Shown in pieces: positions 17,295-26,743 of a stretch of DNA of 64,000 nucleotides. The first letter of the stretch is position 1. The number at the start of each line of letters is the position of its first letter. The position numbers and the translations under genes were made by a program. The notes below the pieces were generated by a model, which was not told where the DNA came from, made no database searches, and saw nothing but the letters and a program-made list of their open reading frames with translations. This stretch comes from Photobacterium jeanii (lineage in GTDB: Bacteria > Pseudomonadota > Gammaproteobacteria > Enterobacterales > Vibrionaceae): contig NZ_LVHF01000033.1 in the NCBI RefSeq assembly GCF_001650345.1, positions 248,001 through 312,000 on the forward strand, in the 5' to 3' direction.

Positions 17295-19726
17295 GCTGTT
17301 GGCTCCTTGGCGGTATCTTGCTTGTCGTTATCGCGTTCGTTGCTCGATGACGGTCGTACGTGAGTTTCTTTTCGAGATGCGTGGTTATTGCTCGGTGTTT
17401 TTTTCGATGCTAATGGCATTGATAAAGGGGCTAATAACCAAGCGACCATGATACCTGTAAGTACCGTGATACCAAAGCTGTGAATCGCTTGAGTGCTGCT
17501 AAGTGCCAGTAAACCGAACGATAATAGTGTCGTCATGGCAGAAAGCGTGATGGCTAATAAGGTGGTATTGGCTTGGTGTTGCTCAGCAAAGAACAAGGTG
17601 TAGTCGATACCTATCCCTAAAATTAAAATCAGTGCCAACAAATTGAAAAGGTTCAGTGGTACGCCTGTCAGGCTGGTAACACTCAAACCGACAATGCCCG
17701 CAATCAAAGGTGGTAACATTAAACGCCATGCGTGTGATAAGCCGTAACGCCACCACAGCACCGCAAAGATGATCAAACTGGCTGCGATTAATAGCTCGGT
17801 CACACGTACGCGATATTCACCAAACAGTGATGAAATTTCGTCGGCCTTGTTGAGGTAGCTGACATTCGCCGCTTGGTCAGCAAAGTCGGCAATGGCATTG
17901 ATATCATTAACGTCGCTAAGCATGATGATCGCAGCTTGTTGATCCGTTAATTGACCGAGCCACAAAAAGCGCTGCGGTTCAGATACGGGAGACGCTAAAA
18001 AGGCTTCTGGCGTTAACGGTGAAAAGCTGTGCTCAAAGGTGAGTGCATCATGGGTTGGCAGCATGGCACTGAGCGCACCGCCTTGTTGCTGATAAAGGCG
18101 TTTGACGAGCGCAAAGTTGGCTTGCTGTTTGGCTTCCGAAGGTAAGTATTGGCTTAGGCTTTGAAAGCCACCCAAAACACCTTGGTGTTGCATGTCGTTA
18201 AGTGACTGCGAGACTTTTTCTAGTTGAACAAGTAAGCCTTGCTCTGAATCTGCTGTGACGACCAGCATTTGCTGGCTGTTGCTTAATCCTGTAATGCCTT
18301 TAATCGTGTCTTCTTGCTGTTTTAGATCTGCAGGCAAGGTTTGCAGTTGGCGGATGTCATCATTGTATTGCACGTGCCAAAGACCAAACAGCGACAGTGC
18401 CAATAAACCCGTTGGTAAGCACTTCCGAAATGCAGGGAACTGCCACAGATTCAGCCACTGGTGCATGATTGTAGTAAGTGGTAGTGGGCGAGGCTGACAC
18501 GGTTTTGCAGCGAGTGTTGGATACCAACAGACAACGGTCGCGTATGCCGCGATAAGCCCAATTGCTGAGAACAGCGATAACTGCTGCAAACCCGGAAATG
18601 GCGCAATCAGCATTCCCAGATAGCCAATCAAGCTGGTGATCAGTCCTAAGGTGATGGCGGTGAAGATTTGCTGTAAGCCATGCTGGGCATGCCAGTTTTT
18701 ACCTGCCGCCAGACGGTCGGTTAAAAAGTGGAAGGCATAATCAATCGAGACGCCAATTAAGCTGGCACCGAACACCAAACTGAAAAGGTGCACCTTGCCA
18801 AAAATAGCGACCGTACCAACAAAGGCGGCGAGTAAACCACAACCAATCGATAGCAATGCCAGCGACAGTGGGAGCGGGCTGCGATACACCACTAACAGCA
18901 AAATGACGACGCCAAGCAGTGAGCCTAAACCTATGGTGCTGATTTCAGATTTGGCACTTTCGGTGCCATGTTGGGCATAGAAAATTACCCCAGTGTGCAG
19001 CAAGTCCACTTGGTGTTGCTCACGTACTTGTTGCTCTAGCAAGCTCAGTTGTGGCAATTGCTGTTGGAGCTGGAAACTGTACGGTGAGCCCGCCAGTTCG
19101 GCACTGATCAGGACGTAATTTTTACCTTGGTATTCCGTGGTGAGGAAACCATCGCTAAGGCTGAAATTACCTGTTTGACGCGTTAAGGCGCTGAGGTAAT
19201 CACGGAATAACAGGAATGGGTCATTGGCAAGCTCGCTGCCCGTGACACCAGAAAATGGATTATAAACCGACTGCACCACATGTTGAGTTTGCGCTTGCGG
19301 ATTGGTGGTTAAACGCGTTTCTTGCTCAGGGGTGAGAAGCTGAAAGCGTTTTGGAAAGTAGAGTTGTCCCCACGCTTGTTGAGTGTCGGTGGGTACTTTG
19401 CCGATCACGTTATCAAACAGCCCTGAGAGCTGAGGTTGTCGCGTGAGTTGGTCACTAAATTGCTCAGCTGCAGCGAGTGCTTGCTGTTTATCTTGGTGGC
19501 CGACTAAAAAAATCACCTTGTTGCTCATACTATTGGCAACACGGTCGAAGGCTTGTTGGGCTATTGGGTCTTGGCGATTTTCAGGGAGTAACGCCAGAAT
19601 GTTGGTTTCAATAGGGCTGGTTGGCTTGAGAAAAAGCTGTTGCCCGAGAGCAACAGCCAGTAAAAGCATGATGAGTAGCCAGCCGAATGCCAGCTTAGAG
19701 CTGGAAAGCACGTTGTTCTTCTGCAC
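17291..19726 (-). CDS. apeM: MMPL/RND-family exporter of the aryl-polyene lipid (ApeM)
   Basis: Inner-membrane transporter of 811 residues with the two-halves layout of MMPL proteins. An N-terminal helix (about 12-28) is followed by a periplasmic domain (about 35-260), five to six membrane helices (about 262-405), a second helix and periplasmic domain (about 430-630), and a second helix bundle (about 640-770), then a charged cytoplasmic tail. It overlaps apeL by 32 bases and apeN by four. By analogy it lifts the lipid-linked polyene out of the inner membrane for transfer by ApeL. Confidence 0.85.
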   Translation of the reverse strand: MQKNNVLSSSKLAFGWLLIMLLLAVALGQQLFLKPTSPIETNILALLPENRQDPIAQQAFDRVANSMSNKVIFLVGHQDKQQALAAAEQFSDQLTRQPQLSGLFDNVIGKVPTDTQQAWGQLYFPKRFQLLTPEQETRLTTNPQAQTQHVVQSVYNPFSGVTGSELANDPFLLFRDYLSALTRQTGNFSLSDGFLTTEYQGKNYVLISAELAGSPYSFQLQQQLPQLSLLEQQVREQHQVDLLHTGVIFYAQHGTESAKSEISTIGLGSLLGVVILLLVVYRSPLPLSLALLSIGCGLLAAFVGTVAIFGKVHLFSLVFGASLIGVSIDYAFHFLTDRLAAGKNWHAQHGLQQIFTAITLGLITSLIGYLGMLIAPFPGLQQLSLFSAIGLIAAYATVVCWYPTLAAKPCQPRPLPLTTIMHQWLNLWQFPAFRKCLPTGLLALSLFGLWHVQYNDDIRQLQTLPADLKQQEDTIKGITGLSNSQQMLVVTADSEQGLLVQLEKVSQSLNDMQHQGVLGGFQSLSQYLPSEAKQQANFALVKRLYQQQGGALSAMLPTHDALTFEHSFSPLTPEAFLASPVSEPQRFLWLGQLTDQQAAIIMLSDVNDINAIADFADQAANVSYLNKADEISSLFGEYRVRVTELLIAASLIIFAVLWWRYGLSHAWRLMLPPLIAGIVGLSVTSLTGVPLNLFNLLALILILGIGIDYTLFFAEQHQANTTLLAITLSAMTTLLSFGLLALSSTQAIHSFGITVLTGIMVAWLLAPLSMPLASKKTPSNNHASRKETHVRPSSSNERDNDKQDTAKEPTA

Positions 19727-20345
19727 TTAATGCCGCCGGTGCTGTTCGTTGGTTAGTAAATTCAATCAGGGTGTGATCGCCGCGAACTTCGTTCAGTTGC
19801 AGCTGATTAATATGATCTTGCCCTTGGATAGTGATATTGCTGAACACAGCATTGAGTGGGGCTGATTTAGGTTTCAGTACCAATTGCCACGCTTGGTTTG
19901 CTTGCTCGGTGAGCGTTAAGTCGAACTGCTCGGTGAGTTGGCTGGTATCACCTTTGAACAAAGACAAGAACACATGGCTAAAGTAAAACACCATGGGGTT
20001 GTCTTTTGCAGCCATCACTTGAGCAGGTTGATCACCAAACTGTTGACTGAGTTTGTCTTGGGTTAGGGTGAGCGCAACCGGAAACGGCAGGGTTTGTTGC
20101 CATAGTAAACCTTGGTTTTGGGTCAGCAGGAACTGCCCTTGTGATACCAAAGGTTGGCTGAACATTTCCATGGTGCGGGTTTGCGTAAAGTCACCACGTA
20201 CTAAGGTATGAGCCGCAAGTTGCTGCTGAAGTTCAGGTAAGCTAATGGCGTGTGCAGGTAAGCTGATCCCGCCACTCACTAAACAACCCACCAGCAGCCA
20301 AGATTTTTTCAATGATTGAAACGTGTTACGCCATTTTGCCAGCAT
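19695..20345 (-). CDS. apeL: LolA-like periplasmic carrier (ApeL)
   Basis: Exported protein of 216 residues resembling the outer-membrane lipoprotein carrier LolA: signal peptide (about 1-33, ending PAHA), then the LolA-like start of the mature part (LVRGDFTQTRTMEMFSQPLVSQ). The ATG at 20345 is chosen because it begins the signal peptide and overlaps the apeK stop by 20 bases. A longer frame from 20408 would only add residues encoded inside apeK. It probably shuttles the polyene lipid through the periplasm between ApeM and ApeN. Confidence 0.8.
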   Translation of the reverse strand: MLAKWRNTFQSLKKSWLLVGCLVSGGISLPAHAISLPELQQQLAAHTLVRGDFTQTRTMEMFSQPLVSQGQFLLTQNQGLLWQQTLPFPVALTLTQDKLSQQFGDQPAQVMAAKDNPMVFYFSHVFLSLFKGDTSQLTEQFDLTLTEQANQAWQLVLKPKSAPLNAVFSNITIQGQDHINQLQLNEVRGDHTLIEFTNQRTAPAALSAEEQRAFQL

Positions 20346-20766
20346 AGTAAGCCTCAATTTTATCGGTGAAGATCTTAGGTGATACATAACACATGTCACC
20401 AGTATCAATATGGACGGCTACCTGCATGGTATGCGCTTTGGTAAGGCGTGTACCGCTATCTAAATCGTAAATAACGTAATCGACACGCAAGCGATTTTCC
20501 CATTCGGTCAGGGTCGCGGTAACACGGATAGCATGGCTAAACGGTAGGGGCTTAACATACTTCACACGGGTATCAATGATCGGCCAGGCATAACCGGAGG
20601 CTTGCATTTCACGGTAGCTATAACCAATTTTCGCCATCAGGGCATGACGAGCTTCTTCGAAGTAACGGAAATAGTTGCCGTGATAAATCACACCCATAGG
20701 ATCAGCATCTTGGAAAGAGGTCACTATGGTCACCTCGGCATGCAAGGGCTGGGTCACTTTTGTCAT
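20326..20766 (-). CDS. apeK: Hotdog-fold thioesterase (ApeK)
   Basis: Acyl-CoA/acyl-ACP thioesterase of 146 residues, 4-hydroxybenzoyl-CoA thioesterase family. The active-site helix region reads QDADPMGVIYHGNYFRYFEE, with the usual Asp. A TTG directly before the ATG could also start translation; AAGGA sits at a distance that serves either. It lies after an intercistronic hairpin and begins the export half of the operon. It may release the finished chain or edit stalled intermediates. Confidence 0.85.
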   Translation of the reverse strand: MTKVTQPLHAEVTIVTSFQDADPMGVIYHGNYFRYFEEARHALMAKIGYSYREMQASGYAWPIIDTRVKYVKPLPFSHAIRVTATLTEWENRLRVDYVIYDLDSGTRLTKAHTMQVAVHIDTGDMCYVSPKIFTDKIEAYYAGKMA

Positions 20767-20793
20767 CAACCGTATCCTTATTTGAGTTTAAGC

Positions 20794-20817
20794 AATGGCG
20801 TGCACTTGCACGCCATT
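20794..20817 (-). promoter_or_regulatory. Intercistronic hairpin between the ammonia-lyase and apeK genes
   Basis: AATGGCGTGCA and TGCACGCCATT are perfect inverted arms centred in a 76-base gap of the otherwise tightly packed operon. No T-run follows, so it is unlikely to be a terminator. An mRNA-processing or stability element is the likeliest reading. Confidence 0.55.
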
Positions 20818-20842
20818 GGTCTTTTGGTGCTAGCTCAGAGCC

Positions 20843-22375
20843 TTAGTAAAGCGCCCAATGTTGCTGTTGGATCAGCGCCATGAACTTGCGCAGATCGCCT
20901 TCTAGCGGACGGTCTTCTTTTACTGGCTCAAAGTCAGTCAATACCGCCGTGGTCATCGCTTTGAGTGCAGGGCTAAAGTGCGCTTCATCAAGCTCGTTGT
21001 GGGCTTTACGGATTTCAAGCGCCTGGGTTGCCGCCAGCAAGGACGCCGCCGCCACTTGCTCGGTGAGCTCTAGTACACGTAGACAGTCACGCGCTGCAAT
21101 TGTACCCATGCTTACTTTGTCTTGGTTATGACACTCGGTCGAGCGTGAGAAAACACTCGCTGGCATGGTGTGTTTTAGCGCTTCCGCTGTCCATGCCGAG
21201 ATACCAATCTGTACCGCTTTGAAACCGTGGTTGATTGGTTTACGTTCGCCTTCTGCGCCCGTTAGGTTAAATGGCAGACCATTGTTGAACTTGTAGTCCA
21301 TTAGCTGCGCCATTTGACGGTCGAGCAAATCGGCAAGGTTAGCAACTGCTGTTTTTAGGGTGTCCATTGCCATCGCGATATGACCACCGTAGAAGTGACC
21401 GCCGTGAAGTACGCGCTCGTTATCACCATCAATGATTGGGTTATCGTTAGCACTGTTTAGCTCGTTTTCAATCATCTGACGTAGCCACGGTAGGCTGTCT
21501 TGCAATACGCCAATCACGTGAGGCGCACAACGCAGTGAGTAACGGTCTTGTAGACGGTCACTGTTACGTGGTGGACGTTCAGCTTGTAGATCAGAGCGCA
21601 GCCAAGCCGCAATTTGTTGCTGACCTGGGTGAGGTTTTACCGCAAATAGCGCTTCATCAAAGTGGAAGTCGTTACCGTGCATACCCACAGACACCATAGA
21701 GGTGATGCGCGTACATAGCTGAGCAAGGTACTCCGCACGTTTGTAGGCCATACAAGCCAACGCTGTCATCACCGATGTACCGTTCATCAACGCTAAGCCT
21801 TCTTTCGGCTTTAGTTTGATTGGGTCGATACCCAGCTCGTTGAACACTTCTTGGGTTGGGCGAATTTCGCCTTTGTACATGACTTCACGTTCGCCGATCA
21901 ACGCTGCTGCAAGGTATGACAAAGGTGTTAAGTCACCACTTGCACCCACAGAGCCTTCTTGCGGGATACGCGGTGCAATGTCTTGGTTGATCAGAGTCGC
22001 GATCTGGTTCAGTAGATCGTGGCTTACCCCAGACACACCTTGTGCCAGTGAACACAAACGTGTCGCCAATACCGCACGTGCTTGTTGGTGATTAAGGTTA
22101 TCGCCCAAACCACAGCCGTGAAAACGCGTTAGGTGCAGTGGTAATTCGTCAACCAAGTTAGGTGGAATCGCAACGGTACAAGAGTCACCATAGCCGGTGG
22201 TTACACCGTAAATCACCCCTTCTTCTTTTAGCAGGCGCTCAAGGAAAGCCACGCCACGGTCAATCTTGTCGTTAAACGCCGCTGAATTGTTCAGTTCGGC
22301 ATTAGCACCGTTTGCGATCGCTACCACGTCTTCAATGGTTAGTCGCTCGGCGCCAAAAGTGATGGTCTTTTTCAT
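20843..22375 (-). CDS. Aromatic amino-acid ammonia-lyase (HAL/PAL/TAL family) in the aryl-polyene cluster
   Basis: Lyase of 510 residues that removes ammonia from an aromatic amino acid. The triad Ala145-Ser146-Gly147 (GSVGASGDLTP) forms the MIO cofactor. Tyr56 (IYGVTTGYG) is the conserved catalytic tyrosine. The selectivity pair reads Phe85-His86 (LTRFHGCG) where histidine ammonia-lyases have Ser-His and plant PAL has Phe-Leu; a Phe there argues against histidine as substrate. Its seat in the APE operon, two bases after apeJ, and the absence of hutU/hutI nearby suggest that it makes cinnamate or 4-coumarate as a starter for the polyene. Phe versus Tyr preference is open. This gene is not part of every known APE cluster. 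Confidence 0.85.
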   Translation of the reverse strand: MKKTITFGAERLTIEDVVAIANGANAELNNSAAFNDKIDRGVAFLERLLKEEGVIYGVTTGYGDSCTVAIPPNLVDELPLHLTRFHGCGLGDNLNHQQARAVLATRLCSLAQGVSGVSHDLLNQIATLINQDIAPRIPQEGSVGASGDLTPLSYLAAALIGEREVMYKGEIRPTQEVFNELGIDPIKLKPKEGLALMNGTSVMTALACMAYKRAEYLAQLCTRITSMVSVGMHGNDFHFDEALFAVKPHPGQQQIAAWLRSDLQAERPPRNSDRLQDRYSLRCAPHVIGVLQDSLPWLRQMIENELNSANDNPIIDGDNERVLHGGHFYGGHIAMAMDTLKTAVANLADLLDRQMAQLMDYKFNNGLPFNLTGAEGERKPINHGFKAVQIGISAWTAEALKHTMPASVFSRSTECHNQDKVSMGTIAARDCLRVLELTEQVAAASLLAATQALEIRKAHNELDEAHFSPALKAMTTAVLTDFEPVKEDRPLEGDLRKFMALIQQQHWALY

Positions 22376-22377
22376 AA

Positions 22378-24087
22378 TTAATCTTTTTTATCGCTTAACT
22401 GCCAGAAATTAAAATAGTTATGCCACTGCAAGGGAGCTTTCATCGTGTAATGCGCGAGACGATCGGCATAACGACGGACTTCGGCTTCCAATGCTTCAGT
22501 GCGGTTGCGTCTTGGCAGGGTCATTTGCTCTGTAAATTTTTCAAAGTACACATTAAAGTGCGGTTCACGCTGGCTTTCGTCCCGTAATCCAAACAGGAGA
22601 TACACCGGCGCTTTTAACACGTTGGCAAGCATGAACGGACCTTGCGGGAAAGGTGCTGGCTTGCCAAGAAAATCTGCCCATACAGCGCGTTGCTCTTGGG
22701 TGGTTGAAGTGCGATCGCCCACAATCACAACCCATTCGCCTTGCTCCAATTTTTGTTGCAGCAAGATAGCCGTATCAGGGCCAAGCGTGCTGACTTGGAT
22801 CAGGTTCAAGGCCGAGTCTGGGTTGATCGCTTTCATGACCGAGTTAAAACGCTCTGCGTGCTCGGTGAAAACCAAGGCATTGATTTTGATATCGCTGTAT
22901 TCACGGCTTAGGGCGCGACACAGTTCAAGGTTGCCGAGGTGCGAGCCTAAAATCACGATTCCTTGTTTGGTTTCGCGAAGTTCGGCGAGGTACTCGCTGC
23001 CGTGCAGAGTGATATTGTCGATAGACAGATCGCCACGCCAACCAGCCAGTTTGTCTAACATGGTGTAGCCAAATGACAGCAGGTGCTGGTAGCTGTTGAG
23101 CTGATCAGGCAGTGGTAATTTATGCTCATTGGCGTAATCGACCACGCGCTCAAGGTAGTCAGCAGAAACCTGACGGGCATGCTTGTTGGTTAAGTAGTAA
23201 TAACCAATCACCAGTTTTAATAGTGCCGCAAAGGCACGGCGACCAAACAAAGCGTAAACCTGCATTAGGATTTTGATCCCAATGACGGTGCCTTGCTCTT
23301 TTTGTTTTGACCAGTGCAATGAACCCGCGGATTCTGTTTGGTTGGTTTTGTTTTGCTGACGACGTTTCAGTAATCGCGGAATACGTGGCAGCATGCCAAA
23401 GAACAAACGAGTGTGCATGGCGCTAATTTTGATGTTATCCCATAGGGCATCAAAATGTGACAGACCATCTTCAGGGTAAATGACTTTGGTGTCGATGAAA
23501 CGGATATCGCAGCCATCCCAGTACATACGTACTAGGATCTCGATATCGAAATCCATCCGTTTGCCGATTTGATTACGCTCTAACACCTTGACGGTGCGAC
23601 CAATGGGATAGGCGCGAAAACCACACATGCTGTCTTTGATGGTGGTAGATAAGGTTTCAATCCACACCCAGATATGGGTAGCGTAACGACCGTATAAACG
23701 CGATTTTGGCACGGATTCATCATACACAGGACAACCAGAAATCAGCGAAGTCGGGTTGGCTTGGGCATCATCAATCAGTTTGGGTAGCGCGTCTAGGTCG
23801 TGCTGACCATCGGCATCAATTTGGATCGCGTGGGTAAAGCTTTGGCGATACGCTTCTTCAATACCCGCAATCACTGCGCCGCCTTTGCCTTGGTTTTCCG
23901 CTAGAGTCACCAAGGTAACGTGCTCACGTTGTGCTTGCTCGGCTAAAATCGCTTTGGTTTCTTGGCGACTACCATCGTCGACAATGATCACCGGAAAACC
24001 AAATTCAGCTAGACCGTCGATCACCGCTGGCACGGTTTTACCGTGGTTATAACAAGGTATTAGGAAACAGGGATGAAAAGTTGTCAT
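22378..24087 (-). CDS. apeJ: Glycosyltransferase-acyltransferase fusion (ApeJ)
   Basis: Two-domain protein of 569 residues. Residues 1-235 are a family-2 glycosyltransferase (PCYNHGKTVPA, VDDGS, and the metal-binding DADGQHD at 91-97). Residues 270-569 are an LpxL/HtrB-like lipid acyltransferase with the HX4E motif His383-Glu388 (SHLGNLE). The fusion is characteristic of aryl-polyene loci and is thought to join the polyene to a lipid or sugar anchor at the inner membrane. It starts three bases after apeI. An open frame of 189 codons on the opposite strand inside it is a shadow. Confidence 0.87.
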   Translation of the reverse strand: MTTFHPCFLIPCYNHGKTVPAVIDGLAEFGFPVIIVDDGSRQETKAILAEQAQREHVTLVTLAENQGKGGAVIAGIEEAYRQSFTHAIQIDADGQHDLDALPKLIDDAQANPTSLISGCPVYDESVPKSRLYGRYATHIWVWIETLSTTIKDSMCGFRAYPIGRTVKVLERNQIGKRMDFDIEILVRMYWDGCDIRFIDTKVIYPEDGLSHFDALWDNIKISAMHTRLFFGMLPRIPRLLKRRQQNKTNQTESAGSLHWSKQKEQGTVIGIKILMQVYALFGRRAFAALLKLVIGYYYLTNKHARQVSADYLERVVDYANEHKLPLPDQLNSYQHLLSFGYTMLDKLAGWRGDLSIDNITLHGSEYLAELRETKQGIVILGSHLGNLELCRALSREYSDIKINALVFTEHAERFNSVMKAINPDSALNLIQVSTLGPDTAILLQQKLEQGEWVVIVGDRTSTTQEQRAVWADFLGKPAPFPQGPFMLANVLKAPVYLLFGLRDESQREPHFNVYFEKFTEQMTLPRRNRTEALEAEVRRYADRLAHYTMKAPLQWHNYFNFWQLSDKKD

Positions 24088-24090
24088 ACC

Positions 24091-24438
24091 TTAGTTACTC
24101 AGCTTGATGCGACCAGAGGAATGCGTACCGGCTTCTGATTGGTAGCTGAAGTACAGTTTTTTCTTGTCTGCGACCCATTCTAAATTAAGGGTAACCGTCA
24201 TGTCGGGCGTGATCGGCTCTTGGAACTTGATCACTTCCATTCCTGCAAACTGAGGTGCGGCATTGAGTAACGCTTGACCATAGTGGGTCGCCCAGTCGAT
24301 TTGGGTTACACCTGGCAGTAGCGCAAATTGTGCGAAGTGGCCTTGGAAATCGGCAATATCAGCATCTACTTTCAGTGTCAGCGTGGCTTTGTTATCGCTA
24401 ACAACTTGGTCGACTATGGTTGGCTTTCGTTTTGTCAT
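24091..24438 (-). CDS. apeI: Small hotdog-fold dehydratase (ApeI)
   Basis: Protein of 115 residues of the FabA/FabZ-like superfamily. It has the dehydratase signature FQGHFAQFALLPGV with the likely catalytic His34. Together with ApeP it dehydrates the 3-hydroxyacyl intermediate. It comes after the largest gap in the operon (85 bases, holding a hairpin), so its translation depends on its own ribosome-binding site. Confidence 0.8.
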   Translation of the reverse strand: MTKRKPTIVDQVVSDNKATLTLKVDADIADFQGHFAQFALLPGVTQIDWATHYGQALLNAAPQFAGMEVIKFQEPITPDMTVTLNLEWVADKKKLYFSYQSEAGTHSSGRIKLSN

Positions 24439-24471
24439 TACTCTTGAATACTTTAGTTATTGTTGGCTTAT

Positions 24472-24492
24472 CTAGGGTCAATTAGACCCTAG
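24472..24492 (-). promoter_or_regulatory. Intercistronic hairpin between apeH and apeI
   Basis: CTAGGGTC-AATTA-GACCCTAG is a perfect 8-base stem with a five-base loop. No T-run follows on the minus strand. It is the second of two such hairpins in the operon. Confidence 0.55.
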
Positions 24493-24523
24493 TATAGCGT
24501 TAACGTTGACTGGCGAGTTGTGC

Positions 24524-25900
24524 TTATTCAGCGAATAAATCAACCAGAGCCTGAAACTGGCGTTTGCCTTGGCTATTGAGGGGGATTTCATCCACGGCGC
24601 GATATCGACGTGGGATCCCAACTGGCTCTAGCCATTGGCGCAATTGCTGACGGATCGCCAACCACAGCTTACCTTTTCCTTGAGCCGTTAATTGTGCTTC
24701 ACCCGCAGCCGTGAGGGTAATCACCGCGCCTAAAATTAAGCGGTGTCCTTCATCTAGTGGCAAAACAGCCGCTTCGTCAATCCACTCAAGCTCGGTTAGG
24801 CGTTGTTCGACTTCAACCAGTGAAATGCGTTTTTCTTCAATTTTGACTACTCGGTCAGCTCGACCTTTGAGCATAAATTGGCGCTCTGGCAGTAAGTCAC
24901 ATTGATCGCTGGTTTGGTACCAGTCGATACCGTCGATAAAAGGCGATTGAATGCGTAAACACTGTTCAGCATTAAGTTCGACTTGGTGACAAGGAAAAAG
25001 TTGCCACGGCGTGGTTGGTTGTTGCTGTTGGCGATAGCCAATGCCGCCAGTTTCGGTACTGCCGAACACTTCGGTCGGTAGGCAGCTAAACAAAGCTTGG
25101 CTTTGCAGTGCCGCTGGGTGAGGTAGCGGACCACCTGATGAGAAAATGTGGCGGAAACTTTGTTCGCTAACCATGCCGGTTAAACGTTTTAACAGCGCAG
25201 GGCTGCTGATCAAGGTGATATTTGCGCTAGCATGTGCCACTACTTGTTCAGGGTAAATTAGATCGAAACGCGAGAAACTGCGACCACTGCACAACGGCCA
25301 CAGAAGGCGAAATAGCAGACCGTAAATATGCTGATGCGATACGGTGCTGACAATATGGCTATCTGTGATTTTCTCGCCCCAGACTTGCTCTAGCACATCC
25401 AGTTCAGCGGCGATCCCCGCTAAGGTTTTCTCAATCGCTTTAGGTGTCCCGCTTGAACCTGAGGTAAAGAGAGTGACAGGGCACTGACTGAGTGGTAGAG
25501 AACGAAATGTGATGTCCGTTGCGTCTGCGTTTGCTAATGGCAGTGTTACTGACGGTAAGCCCGCAATGGCATCGACCTCGGCATCGTGAAGCAGCGCATC
25601 GAATTTATCAGCAAGTGCTGCTAATGCCGCAGGTTGGTGATTACCTGGCAAAATGATGTGTTTGTTGCTGTGTGCCAGCGCCATAAGAGCAACGGCAAAG
25701 TGGTAACTATCAGCAAAACATACTGCCCAGCGAGCTTCAGGGCGCTGCTGTAAAAAGGCTGTCAGCGAGGCAACGTCTTGGGTAAATTGCAACCAGGTTA
25801 CGGCATCTTGGCTGGCATCATCAATGGCAACGATGGCGCTATTAGCGCGCGGCGACATCATTAGATCAGCTAGGGGATGGTAGGTCGAGCTGGAGTTCAT
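24524..25900 (-). CDS. apeH: Aryl-acid AMP-ligase (ApeH)
   Basis: Adenylating enzyme of 459 residues with the AMP-binding signature TSGSSGTPK (146-154) and a downstream FGSTETGGIGYR motif. In studied APE systems ApeH activates an aromatic acid (4-hydroxybenzoate type) and loads it on the carrier protein. Here cinnamate-type acids from the neighbouring ammonia-lyase are an alternative. The ATG at 25900 is chosen, 20 bases after the apeG stop. A longer in-frame start at 25987 would overlap apeG and add no recognisable domain. Confidence 0.85.
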   Translation of the reverse strand: MNSSSTYHPLADLMMSPRANSAIVAIDDASQDAVTWLQFTQDVASLTAFLQQRPEARWAVCFADSYHFAVALMALAHSNKHIILPGNHQPAALAALADKFDALLHDAEVDAIAGLPSVTLPLANADATDITFRSLPLSQCPVTLFTSGSSGTPKAIEKTLAGIAAELDVLEQVWGEKITDSHIVSTVSHQHIYGLLFRLLWPLCSGRSFSRFDLIYPEQVVAHASANITLISSPALLKRLTGMVSEQSFRHIFSSGGPLPHPAALQSQALFSCLPTEVFGSTETGGIGYRQQQQPTTPWQLFPCHQVELNAEQCLRIQSPFIDGIDWYQTSDQCDLLPERQFMLKGRADRVVKIEEKRISLVEVEQRLTELEWIDEAAVLPLDEGHRLILGAVITLTAAGEAQLTAQGKGKLWLAIRQQLRQWLEPVGIPRRYRAVDEIPLNSQGKRQFQALVDLFAE

Positions 25901-25919
25901 GGTTGTGTATCTACCCGTG

Positions 25920-26480
25920 TTATTTTTTATCTTCGCGTACAAATTGACGCACGATGAATTCAGCGGCAAACAAGGTGCCAGCAGCAATATAGCTAATCAG
26001 GCCGTTATACAAGGTCCATACCGCAAGAGGTTGGAAACAGGTATATAGTGCGATGGTGCCGTTGAGAATGAAAAAGCCACACCAAACTTTGGTGACTTTA
26101 CGGGTGTAACGAACTCCACTCTCTGGCAAATCTGGCTCTTGTAGACGAGCAAGGCGTTCGATCAGGGTTTCTTTTTGCCAAAGGCTGGCACTGAATAACC
26201 CCAACATTAGCGCGTTGACCACGACAGGATAGAAAGTAAACCACCCTTCTTGCTGGAATAGAGTGCCCAATAGTGTCAGGACAATACCCGTTGCACCGCT
26301 TAGCCATGCGACATATTTGAGTTCGCGTAAACGTGTTTGATTTCCAGCGATAATGCGCAGCAAAAATAAAAACGCTAGCAGCCCTGCTACAACCCCAAGC
26401 CCCCATTGGCTTAGCCCATAGTAGACTGCTAGCGGATAAGCTAATAAAGCAATCGCTGACAGCAGGGTCAGCACGCGCAT
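25920..26480 (-). CDS. apeG: Inner-membrane protein of the aryl-polyene cluster (ApeG, COG4648-like)
   Basis: Hydrophobic protein of 186 residues with about five membrane segments and a short cytoplasmic stretch near RLARLQEPDLPESGVRYTRK. It matches the uncharacterised membrane protein always found between the carrier protein and ligase genes in APE loci. Its start codon overlaps the apeF stop by one base (TAATG). The role is not known; scaffolding of the synthase at the membrane is only a guess. Confidence 0.75.
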   Translation of the reverse strand: MRVLTLLSAIALLAYPLAVYYGLSQWGLGVVAGLLAFLFLLRIIAGNQTRLRELKYVAWLSGATGIVLTLLGTLFQQEGWFTFYPVVVNALMLGLFSASLWQKETLIERLARLQEPDLPESGVRYTRKVTKVWCGFFILNGTIALYTCFQPLAVWTLYNGLISYIAAGTLFAAEFIVRQFVREDKK

Positions 26481-26737
26481 TAGCCTTCCTTCACAAGTTC
26501 GATTACCGCGTCAACAACGTCGTCAACGGTACGTACAGATTTGAACTCTTCAGGTTTGATTTTCTTACCTGTTAGGTTTTGCAGGTGTACAACAAGATCC
26601 ACCGCATCAATGCTATCTAGATCAAGCTCTTGGTACAGCTGTGCTTCTGGAGTAATGTCAGCTGCATCAATTTCAAAAAGCTCTACTAGTGCGTCACGCA
26701 CTTGTTCAAATACTTGGTTACGATTTACGTCGGTCAT
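26480..26737 (-). CDS. apeF: Acyl carrier protein (ApeF)
   Basis: Acidic carrier protein of 85 residues. Ser42 in DLDSIDAVDL is the site for the phosphopantetheine arm. It is the second of two tandem carrier proteins, six bases after apeE. Having two suggests separate carriers for starter loading and chain elongation, or for different partners. Confidence 0.9.
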   Translation of the reverse strand: MTDVNRNQVFEQVRDALVELFEIDAADITPEAQLYQELDLDSIDAVDLVVHLQNLTGKKIKPEEFKSVRTVDDVVDAVIELVKEG

Positions 26738-26743
26738 AATGGA

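Noticed and set aside
20843..22375. Histidine utilisation (hutH) reading of the ammonia-lyase
   Set aside because: No hutU, hutI or hutG nearby, the gene is inside the APE operon, and the selectivity pair is Phe-His rather than Ser-His.
22499..23068. Open frame of 189 codons on the plus strand inside apeJ
   Set aside because: It is antisense to a clear glycosyltransferase-acyltransferase gene, is rich in Ser/Arg/Leu as reverse frames are, and shows no motif or ribosome-binding site.
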